The notes under the pieces are model-generated. The model worked only from the letters and a program-made list of their open reading frames with translations, was not told the DNA's origin and did not search any database. A stretch of DNA of 43,597 nt from Thermoflexus hugenholtzii JAD2 (GTDB lineage: Bacteria; Chloroflexota; UBA11872; UBA12225): assembly GCA_945865725.1 (NCBI GenBank), contig CAMBEO010000014.1:1-43597 (forward strand), written 5' to 3'. Numbering within the stretch: the stretch's first letter is position 1; the number at the start of each line of letters is the position of its first letter. The position numbers and the translations under genes are program-made. Below, one piece after another: positions 35,845-43,597 of this stretch.

Positions 35845-36909
35845 CTACAAGAGGCGCGGCTGCGGCGTCCCGTCGGCGTGGGGGAACGGCAGCCCAAGGT
35901 GCTGGGCGGCCAACTCGGTCGCGATCCGCCCGCGGCTCGTCCGCTGCAAGTACCCCTGCTGGATCAGGTACGGCTCGTACACGTCTTGAAGCGTGTCGGA
36001 CTCCTCGCCGACCGTCGCGGCGAGCGTCTCGAGGCCGGCCGGCCCGCCCTTGAACCGCACGAGGAGGAGGGTCAGCAACTGCCGGTCGAGGTCGTCCAGG
36101 CCCTCCCGGTCGATCCCGAGGCCGTCAAGGGCGTCCACCGCCACGGACCGGGAGACGGCGCCATCCGCCATCACCTGCGCGTAGTCGCGCACGCGCCGCA
36201 ACAACCGCAGCGCGACGCGCGGCGTCCGGCGCGACCGCCGTGCGATCTCCGCCGCCCCATCGCCGTCGATCACCACCCGCAACACCCGCGCGGCGCGAAC
36301 CAGCAACCGCTCGATCGCCTCAATGTCGTAGAACTCGAGCCGGAACTGCAGGCCAAAACGGTCGCGCAACGGTGCCGTCAACAGGGCCGCGCGCGTCGTC
36401 GCCCCGATCAACGTGAAGCGCTTGAGGGGCAGGCGCAACACGCTGGACATCGCGCCCCGGCCGGAGACGATGTCCAGGACGTAGTCCTCCATCGCCGGGT
36501 ACAGGGACTCCTCGACGAGGCGGTTCAGGCGATGGATCTCGTCGACGAAGACGACGTCGCGTGACCCGACCTGCGTCAGGACGCTGGCTAGCGCACCCTG
36601 GTGCTCGATCGCCGGACCAGAAGTGGTCTTGATCTGCACGCCAAGTTCCGCGGCCACGATCCGGGAAAGCGTCGTCTTGCCGAGTCCTGGCGGGCCGTGC
36701 AACAGCACGTGGTCGAGCGCCTCGCCGCGGGCACGCGCCGCCGCGATCGCGATCGACAGCTGGTCCTTGATCGCCTCCTGGCCGACGTAATCGGCGAGGC
36801 GCCGCGGTCGCAGCGTCTCGTCATCGTCAGACCCTGACCCGCTGACCAGGCGCTCGGACGTGCCGTCGCCGGTCACCGGCACGCCTCGCGGCGCCTTGCC
36901 GACGACCAC
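35845..36909 (-). CDS. ruvB: Holliday junction DNA helicase RuvB
   Basis: [23 protein letters not shown]...[24 protein letters not shown]...[11 protein letters not shown] start at 36909 chosen just after the ruvA stop. Confidence 0.95.
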   Translation of the reverse strand: MVVGKAPRGVPVTGDGTSERLVSGSGSDDDETLRPRRLADYVGQEAIKDQLSIAIAAARARGEALDHVLLHGPPGLGKTTLSRIVAAELGVQIKTTSGPAIEHQGALASVLTQVGSRDVVFVDEIHRLNRLVEESLYPAMEDYVLDIVSGRGAMSSVLRLPLKRFTLIGATTRAALLTAPLRDRFGLQFRLEFYDIEAIERLLVRAARVLRVVIDGDGAAEIARRSRRTPRVALRLLRRVRDYAQVMADGAVSRSVAVDALDGLGIDREGLDDLDRQLLTLLLVRFKGGPAGLETLAATVGEESDTLQDVYEPYLIQQGYLQRTSRGRIATELAAQHLGLPFPHADGTPQPRLL

Positions 36910-36916
36910 CGGGCGC

Positions 36917-37495
36917 TCATTCGGGGCGCAAGATCGTGAGGGCGGCGCGAACCCGTTCCTCGACGGGGTGCGCGCGCGTCGATTCAGGCAGGCGCTTGAC
37001 CGCCGATTGCGCCTGCGCCGCCGTGAAGCCCATTGCCTGCAGCCACGCCAGGAGGTCGGCGTCACCCTCCCCGGCTTCTGCCTCCTCATCGACCTGGCCA
37101 AGCTTGTCCTTGAGGTCGAAGATGACTTGCTGCGCGATCACCTTCCCAATGCCAGGGATGCGCGTGAGGGCGGCGATGTTGCCTCGCACGATGTCGGCGC
37201 GCAGGCCGGCGGGCGTCGATCCGGAGAGGAGGGCGAGGGCCTTGGAGGGGCCGAGCTTGCTCACGGTCAACAACCGTTCGAAGAGGTCGATCTCGGCCTG
37301 CGTGGCGAAGCCGTAGAGGGTCAGCGCGTCCTCGCGCACCTGCAAGTGCGTGAGGAGGCGCACCGTCCCGCCGACGGGAGGGAGGGCGGCGGCCGTCGAG
37401 GCCGGCACGAGGACGCGGTAGCCGACGCCCCCCACGTCAATGACGACGGCGCCGGGGACGGCGCGTTCGAGGGTTCCGCGCACGGAGGCAAGCAT
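36917..37495 (-). CDS. ruvA: Holliday junction DNA helicase RuvA
   Basis: [31 protein letters not shown]...[23 protein letters not shown]. Confidence 0.95.
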   Translation of the reverse strand: MLASVRGTLERAVPGAVVIDVGGVGYRVLVPASTAAALPPVGGTVRLLTHLQVREDALTLYGFATQAEIDLFERLLTVSKLGPSKALALLSGSTPAGLRADIVRGNIAALTRIPGIGKVIAQQVIFDLKDKLGQVDEEAEAGEGDADLLAWLQAMGFTAAQAQSAVKRLPESTRAHPVEERVRAALTILRPE

Positions 37496-37615
37496 GCGCG
37501 GATGGTACGGCGTCCGGGCGCGCCGCCTCGACCGCCGCTCGATGCTGCCCGGAGCCCGGCCAGTGGCGCGCGGCGGTCGTGATGACCGGCGGCGTCGTCT
37601 CGGGGCGGAGGGCGC

Positions 37616-38245
37616 CTACTCGTCGGCGGCGCGGCGCGCCATGCGTGTCGCGTACAAGCGCACGTGCGCCAAGGCAAGCGCCAGGCCGTCGGCAGCGTCA
37701 TCCGGTCGAGGCGGCGCGTCGAGGGCAAGGAGCGCCTGCACCATCCGCTGCATCTGCGCCTTCGGCGCCCGCCCGAACCCTGCCAAGGCGCTCTTCACCT
37801 CGAGCGGCGTGTACTCCGCGAGGGGCAAGCCGGCCTGAGCCACGGCCAGGAGGATGACGCCACGCGCCTGGCCGACCGCCATCGCGGTCGTCGCATTCTT
37901 CCCGAAGAACAACCGTTCGACGGCGACGGCGTCAGGCCGGTGGTGACGCAGGAGGAGGGCAACGCGTTCGTGGATGTGGGCCAGGCGCGCGTGCGCATCC
38001 GTCCCCGCCGCCGTCTCGATCGTCCCGAAGGCGCGCGCCACGTACGCCCCGTCTCCCCGGGTCGATCCCGAGACCACGCCGTAGCCGGTGGTGGCCACCC
38101 CCGGGTCGATGCCGACCACGACCAGGAGCTTCCCGTCGGGTTCTTCCAAGTCCGGTCCCGCCGTCACGCGCCGGTCAGGCGCGCTAGCGGCGGCGATCGT
38201 CGCCCGGGCACGGGCAGTCAACTCGTCCAGACGCGAGGCGCCCAT
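37616..38245 (-). CDS. ruvC: Crossover junction endodeoxyribonuclease RuvC
   Basis: VVGIDPGVATTGYGVV...AVERLFFGKNATTAMAVGQARGVILL...QMQRMVQALLALDAPPRPDDAADGLALALAH. Confidence 0.95.
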   Translation of the reverse strand: MGASRLDELTARARATIAAASAPDRRVTAGPDLEEPDGKLLVVVGIDPGVATTGYGVVSGSTRGDGAYVARAFGTIETAAGTDAHARLAHIHERVALLLRHHRPDAVAVERLFFGKNATTAMAVGQARGVILLAVAQAGLPLAEYTPLEVKSALAGFGRAPKAQMQRMVQALLALDAPPRPDDAADGLALALAHVRLYATRMARRAADE

Positions 38246-38264
38246 CGCGACGCGCCGCCCTCCG

Positions 38265-39017
38265 CTACTCGGCCAGGGCGGCGAGCAACTCCGGCGTCAA
38301 TTGCACGTTGCTGTATACGTTTTGCACGTCATCAAGGTCTTCGAGGCGCTCGACCATTCGAAGCACCTTGGCCGTCGCCTCGAGGTCCAGGGTGACCTGC
38401 GTCTTCGGCACGAACACCCGGTCGGCAGAGTCGATCGGGACGCCCCGGCCATCGAGGATCCGTCGCACCGTCTCGAGGGCATCGACCTCCGTGTAGACCT
38501 CGATGGACGTGGTGTCGGCAGTGACGTCGACGGCACCGGCATCGATGGCGGCAAGGGTGACCTCGTCCGCGTCAATGCCAAGGGCAGGAATGACGACGCA
38601 GCCACGCGCGTCAAAGATCCAGGCGACGGCCCCCGTCTCGCCGAGGGCGCCCCCGCCGCGCGTGAAGACGTTTCGGACCTCGGCGACAGTGCGGTGGCGG
38701 TTATCGGTGAGGGCCTCGATGAAGACGGCGACACCCCCCGGGCCGAAGCCCTCGTAGGTGATCTCCTCGAAGGAGGTGCCGTCGTCGTCGCCGCCGCTGG
38801 CGCGGGCGATCGCGCGCTGGATGTTGTCGGCCGGCATGTTGAGGCCGCGCGCACGCTGCATCGCGAGGCGGAGGCGGAAGTTGCCGTCAGGGTCGCCGCC
38901 GCCCTGCCGAGCGGCGATCGAGATCTCGCGGGCCAGCTTCGTGAAGACCTGTCCCCGCTTCGTGTCGTTCACGCCCTTTTGGCGCTTGATCTGCGCCCAC
39001 TTGCTGTGGCCAGACAT
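38265..39017 (-). CDS. YebC/PmpR family DNA-binding regulator
   Basis: MSGHSKWAQIKRQKGVNDTKRGQVFTKLAREISIAARQGGGDPDGNFRLRLA. Confidence 0.96.
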   Translation of the reverse strand: MSGHSKWAQIKRQKGVNDTKRGQVFTKLAREISIAARQGGGDPDGNFRLRLAMQRARGLNMPADNIQRAIARASGGDDDGTSFEEITYEGFGPGGVAVFIEALTDNRHRTVAEVRNVFTRGGGALGETGAVAWIFDARGCVVIPALGIDADEVTLAAIDAGAVDVTADTTSIEVYTEVDALETVRRILDGRGVPIDSADRVFVPKTQVTLDLEATAKVLRMVERLEDLDDVQNVYSNVQLTPELLAALAE

Positions 39018-39082
39018 CAGTCCTGACGTTCCTCGACGATGGCGCCCCGGGGCGGTGCCCCACGAGCCGACCCGTCATCCCG

Positions 39083-39090
39083 ATTATAAT
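39083..39090. promoter_or_regulatory. Palindromic AT-rich -10-like element ATTATAAT in a divergent intergenic region
   Basis: Exact TATAAT on + (39085-39090) and its mirror on - (39088-39083), between divergent starts at 39017 and 39104. Confidence 0.4.
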
Positions 39091-39103
39091 CCCGTCCGTT
39101 CCG

Positions 39104-39637
39104 ATGGATTTCAACTGGCAGCCCATGGTCGGCAGCAGTTTCGTCAGCTTCTTGCTGTCGTTCATGGTTGCGAAGGCATGGCGACCGTTCGCCCCGAAGC
39201 GCTCCGAGGATGTCCTCCTCGAAGTGCCCATGGGATGGTTCGAACGGTTGCTGGTCCATCGCACGCAGGGCGCCCTGCTCATCATTTATCTCCTCCTCGG
39301 GAGCATTCCCGACGCCGGGGAAACGTGGTTCCTGGAAGGCACGCCCTCCATCGGCCTCGTCGGCCTCGCCGTCGTCCTCTCATTGCCCATGCGCTACGTC
39401 TTCACCACGACCGGCGTCGGGATCAACAACAACGCGAGTTGGGGATGGAAGACGTTCCGCAAGTACGACGTGCGCCCTGCGCGGTCGCCCTTCGGCGTCA
39501 CCGCCCTTCCGGCCACGGCCACGATCCGGCTGTCGGGACGCGCCGCCGGCCGAGGGCGAGCGCCCGACCGCACGTTGCACTTGCGCGCGGAGTCCGTGAA
39601 CGAGGCGACGCGCATCATCCGCCGCTGCGTGCGCTAG
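39104..39637 (+). CDS. Hypothetical membrane-anchored protein
   Basis: 177 aa with hydrophobic segments SFVSFLLSFMVA, LLIIYLLLGSI, IGLVGLAVVLSLP. Confidence 0.65.
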   Translation: MDFNWQPMVGSSFVSFLLSFMVAKAWRPFAPKRSEDVLLEVPMGWFERLLVHRTQGALLIIYLLLGSIPDAGETWFLEGTPSIGLVGLAVVLSLPMRYVFTTTGVGINNNASWGWKTFRKYDVRPARSPFGVTALPATATIRLSGRAAGRGRAPDRTLHLRAESVNEATRIIRRCVR

Positions 39638-39742
39638 ACCCTCCGGGCGTCCCCTGCCCGGTGAGACGCGGCGACGTTCGCCACGGGTGCCCGTGAGGAT
39701 GCAACGGCGTCCGGAGACCGGTCCCGTGCGACGTCCCTGGCG

Positions 39743-40525
39743 CTAGCCGCCGACGTGGACGACCTGGCGGTCGAACGCCAAGGCCATTCCCGCAGGCAAG
39801 GTCGCGTTCGTCGCCGCGTGTTCGAGGCCGTGCGACACGTGCGTGAAGAGGGTCCTCGGCGCACCGGCGCGGCGTGCGACATCGACCGCCTCCTCGAGTG
39901 AGAAGTGGGTTGGGTGGCGCCACGGGCCAAGGGCATCGAGGATAAGGAGGTCGAGGTCGCAAAGGCTGGCGAACGACGCCTCCGGGATGGCGTTGGTATC
40001 GGTCACGTAGGCGACGGCAGCGCCGCCACCGGACGGCGCAATCCGGAACGCGGTCACCACCGTCGACCCGTGCATCACGTCGAAGGGGGTTAGCTCCAGG
40101 TCGCCGACGGTGAACGGCCCGTCGATCTCCTGCAGGTCGATCTTGGGCTTGCCCCCGCCCTCGTCGCCGGGCTGGAACGCGTACGCGAACCGGTGACGTA
40201 CCTCCGCGAGGGTCGCGGCCGACCCGTGGACGCGCACTGGCGCGCCACCGCGCAGGTTGAACGCGCGCACGTCGTCAAGCCCCATGACGTGGTCGCTGTG
40301 GGCGTGCGTCAGGAGAATCGCGTCCACGCGACGCAAACGTGCATCGATGGCTTGCAGGCGGAACTCGGGGCCGGTATCGATCACGATCACGGTCTCCCGC
40401 CACTCGACCAGGAGGGAGGAGCGCCGCCGGTGGTTGCGCGGGTCGGGCGACGTGCAGGTCGCGCACGTGCACGCGATCATCGGCACCCCGTGGCTGGTGC
40501 CGGTCCCGAGGAAGGTCAGGCGCAT
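39743..40525 (-). CDS. MBL-fold metallo-hydrolase (PhnP-like)
   Basis: MRLTFLGTGTSHGVPMIACTCATC, ILLTHAHSDHVMGLDDVRAFN. Confidence 0.93.
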   Translation of the reverse strand: MRLTFLGTGTSHGVPMIACTCATCTSPDPRNHRRRSSLLVEWRETVIVIDTGPEFRLQAIDARLRRVDAILLTHAHSDHVMGLDDVRAFNLRGGAPVRVHGSAATLAEVRHRFAYAFQPGDEGGGKPKIDLQEIDGPFTVGDLELTPFDVMHGSTVVTAFRIAPSGGGAAVAYVTDTNAIPEASFASLCDLDLLILDALGPWRHPTHFSLEEAVDVARRAGAPRTLFTHVSHGLEHAATNATLPAGMALAFDRQVVHVGG

Positions 40526-40541
40526 CGGCGACGGCCGGACG

Positions 40542-41564
40542 TCACGCCGCGATCATCCGGAGGGGGGTCGGAATGCCCTCGGTGAGGAGATCCCAAGTCG
40601 CCCCGGCATCGGCCGAGACGAAGACCTCGCCGGAGAACATGGCAAGAAAGAAGCGCCCGGGCACGTCAGGATCGGCGACGAGGCCAGGCACCGGTTGGAA
40701 CGCCTCGGGCAGGCCAGTGACGGGTGCCCACGTGCGCCCGCGATCGGTCGTGCGATAGGTGCGCGCGCCCGTGCGCGTCGCGTCACGCCCGAAGAATCCT
40801 GGAGCGCCGTGGGTGGCGACGGTGACGGCGATGTCCGGGTCATCGGGATGGACGGCGACCGGGCGGCAGTAGAGGCGGTCGAGGCCGTCCGATCGAGACT
40901 CCCACGTCGCCCCGGCAGTCTCGGAGACATGGATCCCGTCCGGCGTGGCGGCGTAGATGACGTGCGGTGCCGCCACCGACGTGGCGAGGCCGTGGATGTC
41001 GGGATGGACGGCGAGACCGGGCGTGCCCGCGCCGACCACCGTCCAGGTACAGCCGCCATCTGGCGACATCACGAGGCCGCCAACCTCGATCCCGGCATAC
41101 AGGACGGTCGACCGCGTCGGGTGGGGCAGGAAGGCCATGACGTGGGCTGAATGTGGTGGCAGGGGGTAGGACCACCGGCCAGCGCCCGGGAGGTTGCGCA
41201 ACGGTGCCCCCTCGGCCCACGTGGCGCCATCGTCATAACTATGCAAGATCGCGGCGGGGTCGATACCGGCGACGAAGCCCCCGGCCGCCCATGCAAGGGC
41301 GGTGACGGCCGCGCCCTCGAGGACGCCACCACATGGCGTCCACCGCAGGCCGCCATCGATCGACCGCATCGCCCCTGGACGCGGGCGCGGCATCAAGGGT
41401 GCGCGCATCGGCATCCCGTAGTCGGGCGTGATGGCCGCGACGATCACGTCACCCTTGACGGCGATCGCCTCGACGCTGGTCTCCAGGGGACCGAGCCGCG
41501 TGACGATGCCGCGGTCCGGGTTGACCCGGAAGGCGCCTTGCGTCGTGCCGAGGAAGAGTCGCAT
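40542..41564 (-). CDS. BNR/sialidase-like beta-propeller repeat protein
   Basis: MRSIDGGLRWTP, HSYDDGATW, MSPDGGCTWTVV, VSETAGATWESR, RTTDRGRTWAPV, VSADAGATWDLL: recurrent S-x-D-x-G-x-T-W Asp boxes. Confidence 0.85.
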   Translation of the reverse strand: MRLFLGTTQGAFRVNPDRGIVTRLGPLETSVEAIAVKGDVIVAAITPDYGMPMRAPLMPRPRPGAMRSIDGGLRWTPCGGVLEGAAVTALAWAAGGFVAGIDPAAILHSYDDGATWAEGAPLRNLPGAGRWSYPLPPHSAHVMAFLPHPTRSTVLYAGIEVGGLVMSPDGGCTWTVVGAGTPGLAVHPDIHGLATSVAAPHVIYAATPDGIHVSETAGATWESRSDGLDRLYCRPVAVHPDDPDIAVTVATHGAPGFFGRDATRTGARTYRTTDRGRTWAPVTGLPEAFQPVPGLVADPDVPGRFFLAMFSGEVFVSADAGATWDLLTEGIPTPLRMIAA

Positions 41565-41599
41565 CACGCATCCCGCATCCGCCGGTTGCGGCGGTCCCG

Positions 41600-42538
41600 C
41601 TACTGCTTCATCCGTGGGTCGAGGGCGTCGCGCAGGCCATCGCCCAAGAACGTGAAGGCGAGGAGGATGATCGCGATGCACACCGCCGGCGCGGCGATCA
41701 GCGTGGGTTGGCTGAAGATCGACGCGAGGCCATCCTGGAGCATGTTGCCCCACGACGCGGTGGGGGGGCGCACGCCGAGGCCGATGAAGGAGAGGCCCGC
41801 CTCGCCAATGATCGCCGAGGGGACGCCGAAGGCGAGGGAGACGATCACCGGCGCGAGCGTGTTCGGCACGATGTGGCGCCACATGATGCGAGCGGGCGGG
41901 GCACCAAGCGCGCGCGCCGCCTCGACGAACTCCTTCTCCTTGAGCGAGAGGACCTGCCCGCGAATGAGGCGTGCCAAGCCTTCCCACCCGAACAGGGCGA
42001 GGCTGCTGAACAGGAGGAGCAGGCCCCCCATCTGCTGGCCGAACCACGTGTCCCGGAATGCCGCGCTCATGATGATCGCGAAGAGGATGTCCGGGATCGC
42101 GTAGAAGACGTCGGCGATGCGCATCAGGAAGTTGTCGACCCGACCGCCGAAGTAGCCCGAGACGATGCCGACGACGCCCCCAAGCACGAGGCGGATCGCC
42201 ACCGGGACGAAGCCGACGACGAGCGAGATGCGGGCACCCCAGATGAGGCGGCTCAACTCGTCGCGGCCGACCCCGTCGGTGCCGAGGAGGTACGTCCAGT
42301 CGCCCGTCTCCCAGACCGGCCCGACGTAGACCTTCTCGTGGTACTGGTCATTGAACCCGTACGGTGCGACCACGGGCGCGAGGATCGCGATGGTCGCACA
42401 CGTGGCGATCGCGTAGAGGCCGAGTACCGCCATCCGGTTGCGGCGCAGTCGCAACCAGGCATCCGTCCACAGGCTGCGCGGGGGCGAGGTGCGCCGCCCG
42501 AGGGCGGCGACGGTCTCGGCCGGTGCCGCCGCGGTCAC
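41600..42538 (-). CDS. ABC transporter permease (OppC/DppC type)
   Basis: LGTDGVGRDELSRLIWGARISLVVGFVPV...FVEAARALGAPPARIMWRHIVPNTLAPVIV. Confidence 0.93.
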   Translation of the reverse strand: MTAAAPAETVAALGRRTSPPRSLWTDAWLRLRRNRMAVLGLYAIATCATIAILAPVVAPYGFNDQYHEKVYVGPVWETGDWTYLLGTDGVGRDELSRLIWGARISLVVGFVPVAIRLVLGGVVGIVSGYFGGRVDNFLMRIADVFYAIPDILFAIIMSAAFRDTWFGQQMGGLLLLFSSLALFGWEGLARLIRGQVLSLKEKEFVEAARALGAPPARIMWRHIVPNTLAPVIVSLAFGVPSAIIGEAGLSFIGLGVRPPTASWGNMLQDGLASIFSQPTLIAAPAVCIAIILLAFTFLGDGLRDALDPRMKQ

Positions 42539-43545
42539 TTGTACGAGATCCTCGGGTCCAACCAGGCGTAAATGAGGTCCACCGTCAGGTTGGCGACGGC
42601 GATCAGGCCGGCGTAGAGGACCGTCGTGCCGAGTATCACCGAGTAGTCCCGTTGGCCTATGGCCTGGACGAACATGCGCCCCATCCCCGGGAAGCTGAAC
42701 ATCGTCTCGATGAAGAAGCTGCCGGTGATCAACCCGGCGAGGGCTGGGCCGAGCACGGTCGCCACCGGGATCATGCTGTTGCGCAAGGCGTGGCGGAGCA
42801 TGACGACCCGTGCACCAAGGCCCTTCGAACGGGCGGTGCGGATGTAGTCCTGACGCAAGACCTCAAGCATCGTCGCGCGCGTAAGCCGCGCGAGGAACGC
42901 CGCCAAGCCGATGCCCAGGCAGAACGACGGCAGGATCCATGGCTGCCAGGTGTTCCACGTGCGGGCGGCCACGGGCAACCATTTCAACCAGAGGCTGAAG
43001 ACGATCATGAGGAAGACGGCGAGGACGAACCCCGGCGTGGAGACGAAGACCGTGGAGATGAAGAGGCTGACGTAATCAACCCACGTGTTGTGGCGGACGG
43101 CGGCGATGACGCCGAGCGGCATGCCGATGGCGACGCCGACGATGAAGCCCAGGAGGCCAAGCGTGGCTGTCCGTCCGAAACGACTTTCCCACCACGGGCG
43201 CCCTGGGGAAGGCGGCGCGAAGATGATGTCGGTGACGCCCCGGCCCTTGTACTGGTAGGACGGACCGAGGTCGCCCTGCAGGACGCCCTTGAAGACGGGC
43301 GCCCCCGACTTGTCGATCTCGGAAGGCCACGCACCGACGTAGATCAGGAACTGGGTCCAGTCCGGTTCATCGAGGTGGTACCGGCGCATGAGCATCTCCT
43401 GGACTTCCTTGGAGAGTTCGCGTCCGGAGGAGGAGACGTCGAAGGGACCGCCAGGCGTCACCTTCATCATCACGAAGGTGATCAACGTGATGGAGAGGAG
43501 GACCGGGACGATCCAGAGCAGGCGGCGGATGAGGTACCCAAGCAT
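42535..43545 (-). CDS. ABC transporter permease (OppB/DppB type)
   Basis: MLGYLIRRLLWIVPVLLSITLITFVMMKVTPGGPFD...DYIRTARSKGLGARVVMLRHALRNSMIPVAT; stop overlaps the next ATG. Confidence 0.94.
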   Translation of the reverse strand: MLGYLIRRLLWIVPVLLSITLITFVMMKVTPGGPFDVSSSGRELSKEVQEMLMRRYHLDEPDWTQFLIYVGAWPSEIDKSGAPVFKGVLQGDLGPSYQYKGRGVTDIIFAPPSPGRPWWESRFGRTATLGLLGFIVGVAIGMPLGVIAAVRHNTWVDYVSLFISTVFVSTPGFVLAVFLMIVFSLWLKWLPVAARTWNTWQPWILPSFCLGIGLAAFLARLTRATMLEVLRQDYIRTARSKGLGARVVMLRHALRNSMIPVATVLGPALAGLITGSFFIETMFSFPGMGRMFVQAIGQRDYSVILGTTVLYAGLIAVANLTVDLIYAWLDPRISYK

Positions 43546-43597
43546 CGTGGTGCGTCGTCAAGTGTCGCCGGTCGGGCGCCGCGAGTGCAACCCGGGG

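Overview
High-GC bacterial window with long spurious antisense ORFs. A Chloroflexota-like origin is my impression only. About 38 credible protein genes. Left part: a cupredoxin fragment, a CopZ-like HMA protein, a mannonate-dehydratase-like enolase, a flippase-like membrane protein, and a four-gene K+ channel cluster. That cluster holds a pore-less voltage-sensor protein, a stand-alone RCK protein, a 2-TM TVGYGD pore with RCK, and a cNMP-binding-like protein. Then come sugar-acid catabolism genes (IlvD/Edd, two SDRs), TSUP and MFS transporters, and a beta-carbonic anhydrase. Middle: GT2, Tam-like methyltransferase, FIST protein, a copper-type P1B ATPase with a convergent CsoR-like repressor, an ABC/FtsX-like exporter and an HtrA-like protease. 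Right: a RecA/ImuA-like protein, queA, ruvB-ruvA-ruvC, yebC, an MBL hydrolase, a BNR-repeat protein and Opp/Dpp-type permeases. The two most interesting signals are (1) the apparently deconstructed voltage/ligand-gated K+ channel cluster (3.5-8.4 kb), with a perfect 19-bp inverted repeat upstream of the pore gene, and (2) a modular dispersed repeat family. Its core is CCATCGTTATCCGCGTACGCG joined either to a CCCTCCCCCGC-TGCG-GCGGGAGAGGG hairpin or to a CTGAAAACTCTCACGGGGGGAGAGGGG module. It occurs about 20 times, mostly between 12.5 and 35.8 kb, and is read in frame inside several genes (queA, RecA-like, CsoR-like, FtsX-like, a membrane protein).
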